This document shows, in pieces, positions 60,229 to 64,000 of a DNA stretch of 64,000 nt (positions within the stretch are counted from its first letter, which is position 1; the number at the start of each line of letters is the position of its first letter). Under the pieces are notes generated by a model that made no database searches, was not told where the DNA came from, and saw only the letters and a list, made by a program, of their open reading frames with translations. The stretch is from assembly GCA_949318235.1 (NCBI GenBank), contig OX439132.1, positions 20,600,217 to 20,664,216 on the forward strand, in the 5' to 3' direction. A program made the position numbers and the translations under genes. The stretch comes from Ecdyonurus torrentis. Its lineage: Eukaryota > Arthropoda > Insecta > Ephemeroptera > Heptageniidae.

Positions 60229-61027
60229 GAGCAAAATTATTTTTTAACTTGTCACCACATGTTCTATAGCTATAAAAACTGATGAAAACGTGTTTGATGA
60301 TCTTTTTTTTTTTTTTTTTTTTTACTTTTGTGTTCAGAAGAGAGAACATGAAATTTGATGCCAAACTAACACTCACTAGAAAACACGTTGGTCAACAATA
60401 ATATAACTTAAGCCAACATTCCAATGTCACGCTATTTGATATCCCAATGAAAATACATCGACAGAATTTTGAGAGGATTTTTGCAATAAAATACAAAAAG
60501 TATCCTGCAAGTTTATAAACGCAACCCGCAGTACATATATAACCAACAATTAGCCTACCTTACAGGCACTTTATAAAAATGTCGGATTTAAATTCTTTAA
60601 AAATAAAACCTATTTTCAAAATTTGACTTGAGTAACGTACAACAGAAACAATATTTAAATACCAATGAGTTTGCATAATTTACATACAAGACTTGAAAAT
60701 ATTTTACGAAACATTTTTAAATGAGTAAAAGGTTTTCACTGTCTCTATAGGAAAAAGTTGAATCAAATCTACACATAGTATTTTTTTTTTACAATAAATA
60801 CTTATAAACCTAAAAAAGACAATTCACAAAAATGAATTTTAGTTAAAAAAAATTGTTTCAGTATTTTAATTGGTTAAGTTATAGCGAGCGGGTAGAATGG
60901 TTAGAGCGATACAAAGAGTTGCATGAGGGTACATAAAAGAGAGATGGATGATGTATTTAATAATGATGTGATAGTTGTGTTAAAGTGAGAAATATTAAAG
61001 CAGCAGTAGCTACATAATGTATAAAAA

Positions 61028-61103
61028 TTGCTGAGAGCACATTGCAGTGCGAGTGCGATGTGCCACACCCTGACTGGTCGAGCGCGCGGCCGCGGCCCGT
61101 GTG

Positions 61104-61145
<42 letters not shown>

Positions 61146-61265
61146 CAAACCCCGGCCAACATTCGCTGCCTGCCTGCCTGCCTGCTTGGCTCGTTGCTGC
61201 AGCACCAGAGCAGCATAGCACTGCGAGACACTGCTGCCAACACTCACAAAAATATACCAACCTAC
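61028..61265. promoter_or_regulatory. GC-rich, CpG-containing promoter-like island with GA tract
   Basis: A sharp GC-rich island in AT-rich DNA. It contains GAGCGCGCGGCCGCGGCCCG (about 61080-61099), a GA tract (61104-61145), a (TGCC)n tract (about 61169-61183) and many GCAGC words. Frames through it on both strands are low complexity and have no homology. It may be a transcription start or leader region for a minus-strand transcript (Glut1 or a neighbour). Confidence 0.4.
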
Positions 61266-61539
61266 GTGTACGTTTTCAAAATAAGCCCAGTTCTCTTACT
61301 AAATAGTATCAAATATAATGTAACAAAATTCTAATAAATTTAAGTCTATTTATATCTCGAATTATTTCTTAAATTTGATCAATATAAAAGGAAGGCCTGG
61401 AGATTTTTTTTTTTTTTTTTTTTTTTACCATGTTCTATTTTAAGGGATTGGATATAATGTTTCATTTATTATTGTAACATAATGGGAAAAAAATATATTA
61501 ATTCATATGGAATGGTATAGTTGGTAATACTGAACAGAG

Positions 61540-61659
61540 GCACACACGAGCAAAAGTAAGCGAGCGAGCAGGCAAGCGCTTGTACGCGGCGGAGTATCGA
61601 CCCGAGCACTAGCACGCAGCACAGCACACTGGCACAAACATGGAGCATACACACAGCAT

Positions 61660-61700
<41 letters not shown>
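61540..61700. promoter_or_regulatory. Second GC-rich promoter-like patch with CT tract
   Basis: GC-rich 61553-61650, rich in GCAGC, GAGCGAGC and GCACGCAGC words, followed by (CT)n at 61662-61699. The minus strand carries AGAGAG|GTAATG at the junction (about 61653-61664), a weak possible donor. No convincing coding frame. Confidence 0.35.
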
Positions 61701-61703
<3 letters not shown>

Positions 61704-62114
61704 ACTTAAAAAACAAAAAATATAAAAATAATTAGCTAACAAATATCAGTAACAATCATGCAGGAGAATCAGCTGTAATCAGCAAAAATTATCGTTATAA
61801 TGTGTATATGAAATCTTTTACAACAATAATTTCTTACTCTCTTCGTTTTTTAATCCATTCTTTTAATACAATTCATACCATATTATAGTAATCAAATAGT
61901 AATGTTCTATACTTAAATCTCTATCAATAGATATCTAATTAATAGACATATTTAGTAAATCAATGTGGATGTAATTCTTTAACCATAAAAGAAAGTTTTA
62001 CATTTAATTGTGATAAACTGATTTTAAGGTTTTAATCAAACTATACAATGAAAGATATCAATTCTTTATAATAATTTATTAAATAATGTGAAATATGGTT
62101 TTTAATCCACATTC

Positions 62115-62208
<94 letters not shown>

Positions 62209-63707
62209 TAAATTGCCAACAATAGCGAACGAAAAAAGAAAAAAGTTCAAAATGCGTATAATAACTTACGAACATAAAAAAAGGAAAAAAAAAAAAAAAA
62301 AAAAACATTCAATTTCAGATTTTAAAACTAATAAATTTATAATTTCAACAAAAAAATCCCAATGAAAGTAGAAAAAAATACTTGATTAAAGCTTGAAATT
62401 AATACAGAAAGTTTTATTTTCTATGGCAAGATTATTAAATTTTAATATTATTTCTCTAATCAAATTGAAATTCCTCTATTTCAACATTATATCATTTTTT
62501 TTTGTTCATACAAAAAATATTAAAGTTTGCCTAAATTGTATCATAGAAATGATATCCCTTCAATATTTTCATGGCAATTCTGATTTCCGTTTGCTAAGTG
62601 AAGCTTGGAACTTGACTCTCCATGCTATTTGTTACCTTTCTTTTGCTTTAACGGATGTTCAAACGGTGGGATAACTTGCAGGATACGATACAACATGTCT
62701 CTCTCTCTCTCTCTCTCTCTTCAATACACTACTCTCTCCTCTAAACTTCACGAACTATAGTTACCTGCTTTTATATAAAAAAAAATCATTGCATCTACAT
62801 GACTTGCTTGCATTACTAATTATACACTAATTGCACTTTTCATTGTTACACTACATTTTGAAGATATAATATAAAATTGTATAATTCTACGATAATGTTA
62901 TTAGCTTCTGAAAAGTAACAGTACTCACTGAAACTAATTTGTGTATATATATGTTTTACCCACTTTAATTTAATTCTATTTTTATTATCAAAAATGAAAA
63001 AATAATAATAATAATAAATAAATAAAAAAGGAAATATATTAAAATTACTAATTTAAATTTTTATATTTTTTTTAAGTAATAAATTTTAGTACTAATAATT
63101 TTTTCATGTAAATAAGTATAATTATCATTATATGCCTTTTTGTATTTTTTGTGTGTGTATATATGTGTGTTAATAGTTATTTAACAGCCACGGGCATACA
63201 TGAATTTGACTAGTAAATTGAGGGCAACGTTTTACACGGTTGTATCGCATGCCCTCTATCTTAGCTTATATATCTGCATGTTAAACTTGAATATATATAT
63301 TTTTAAATACAAGAATAAGCAATTACAGTCTCATAAATTTAGAATACAACAAAAACATGTAATAAATATCAATTAAATCTACTTTAATTTTCCGGTAAAA
63401 AATAAACTGATAATAATAAAAAAAAGAATTATTATTCTATATTATTATAGCAATACGAGCATTCATCTTTAAAATTCAGGATATAATTTTTTATCATATA
63501 AAATTTTCTTCACTTATATATTTTTAAACCTTTTTACTATTACTGTTTACTTTTATATACGTTTAAAAAAAATTGGCAAATATTGCTAATTTTTTTTATT
63601 TCAGTAATTTACTTATACGTATGTTATTGAACTTTTATTAAATTTATATATCCAGCTCTAATATTATTTTTAATTATCCGTTAATGATAATTGTATCTTG
63701 ATCTTAC
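61701..63707. other. AT-rich DNA, no gene seen
   Basis: Contains a TA tract (62117-62207) and a short CT tract (62698-62720). No exon is supported on either strand. Confidence 0.5.
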
Positions 63708-63754
63708 CTGGCAGTGACAATCAACTGATTGATGAGGTGTGGGCGGAGCAGGAG
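63708..63754 (-). other. Candidate 47-nt internal exon on the minus strand
   Basis: Acceptor TGTTGACAG|C and donor TGCCAG|GTAAGA bound a GC-rich 47-nt block in AT-rich DNA. Two frames are open (one reads PAPPTPHQSVDCHCQ). It may be a leader exon of Glut1 or an exon of a gene that continues past the window edge. Confidence 0.45.
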
Positions 63755-64000
63755 CTGTCAACAAAACAATAAAAATCATTAAAAAATGTAATCTAAAAAA
63801 TGAGTATACAGTACATGAGCTAAGGTATGTTTTGAAGTTACGTTATATATAAGTGTAATCACGAGTAAATTTTAATGAAATTTATTGATTTTTTTTATAA
63901 TACATAGTCTTTTGTAAAATATATTATAATATCTTATAGTATGATTTTAATACACAATGAAAAACTTAAGAAATTAAGATTTATAATAAAGAATATTAAA
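63755..64000. other. Window edge, AT-rich
   Basis: Probably the intron upstream of the 63.7-kb candidate exon. Nothing else is seen. Confidence 0.4.

Overview
The window is very AT-rich eukaryotic DNA. It has spliced genes with GT-AG introns, long TA and CT/GA microsatellites, many poly-A/T runs and short inverted-repeat elements. The protein families and their divergence point to an arthropod, most likely an insect. Order and species cannot be fixed from the sequence alone. Three protein-coding genes are supported.

(1) 769-9400, minus strand: SCAI (suppressor of cancer cell invasion), 14 coding exons, about 611 residues, complete to its stop. Its introns hold several short inverted-repeat transposons, including a 1.16-kb element flanked by TTAA. 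(2) 9786-10523, plus strand: an intronless HAD-family hydrolase of the HDHD3 / Drosophila Reg-2 type. It is divergent from SCAI, and about 0.4 kb of shared promoter DNA lies between the two. (3) 14012-39187, with probable 5' leader exons further upstream, minus strand: a class I facilitative glucose transporter (Glut1).

The glucose transporter gene is the most interesting locus. Nine exons (29993 down to 23380) encode the 12-helix sugar transporter core of about 469 residues. Two alternative 5' ends enter this core in the same phase. One is a short exon that adds only Met-Gly-Ser-Tyr-Glu (39065-39187). The other is a three-exon set (36498-37123, a 21-nt microexon at 34780-34800, and 31944-32244) that adds about 316 residues: an acidic, Glu/His/Ser-rich segment followed by a coiled coil. 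At the 3' end, four separate candidate terminal exons (20422-20560, 19355-19463, 16391-16562, 14012-14123) each have a good acceptor, the same phase and their own stop. A possible 30-nt symmetric cassette exon precedes them. The locus may therefore combine two N-termini with four C-termini. All these joins were read by eye from splice sites, phase and homology; no transcript data were available.

From 39.2 kb to 64 kb there is no convincing protein-coding gene. This stretch appears to be the upstream region and 5' introns of the glucose transporter. It holds a candidate leader exon at 52.05-52.25 kb, GC-rich promoter-like islands near 61.0-61.7 kb, a 47-nt candidate exon at 63.7 kb, and an unusual density of (TA)n and (CT/GA)n tracts.
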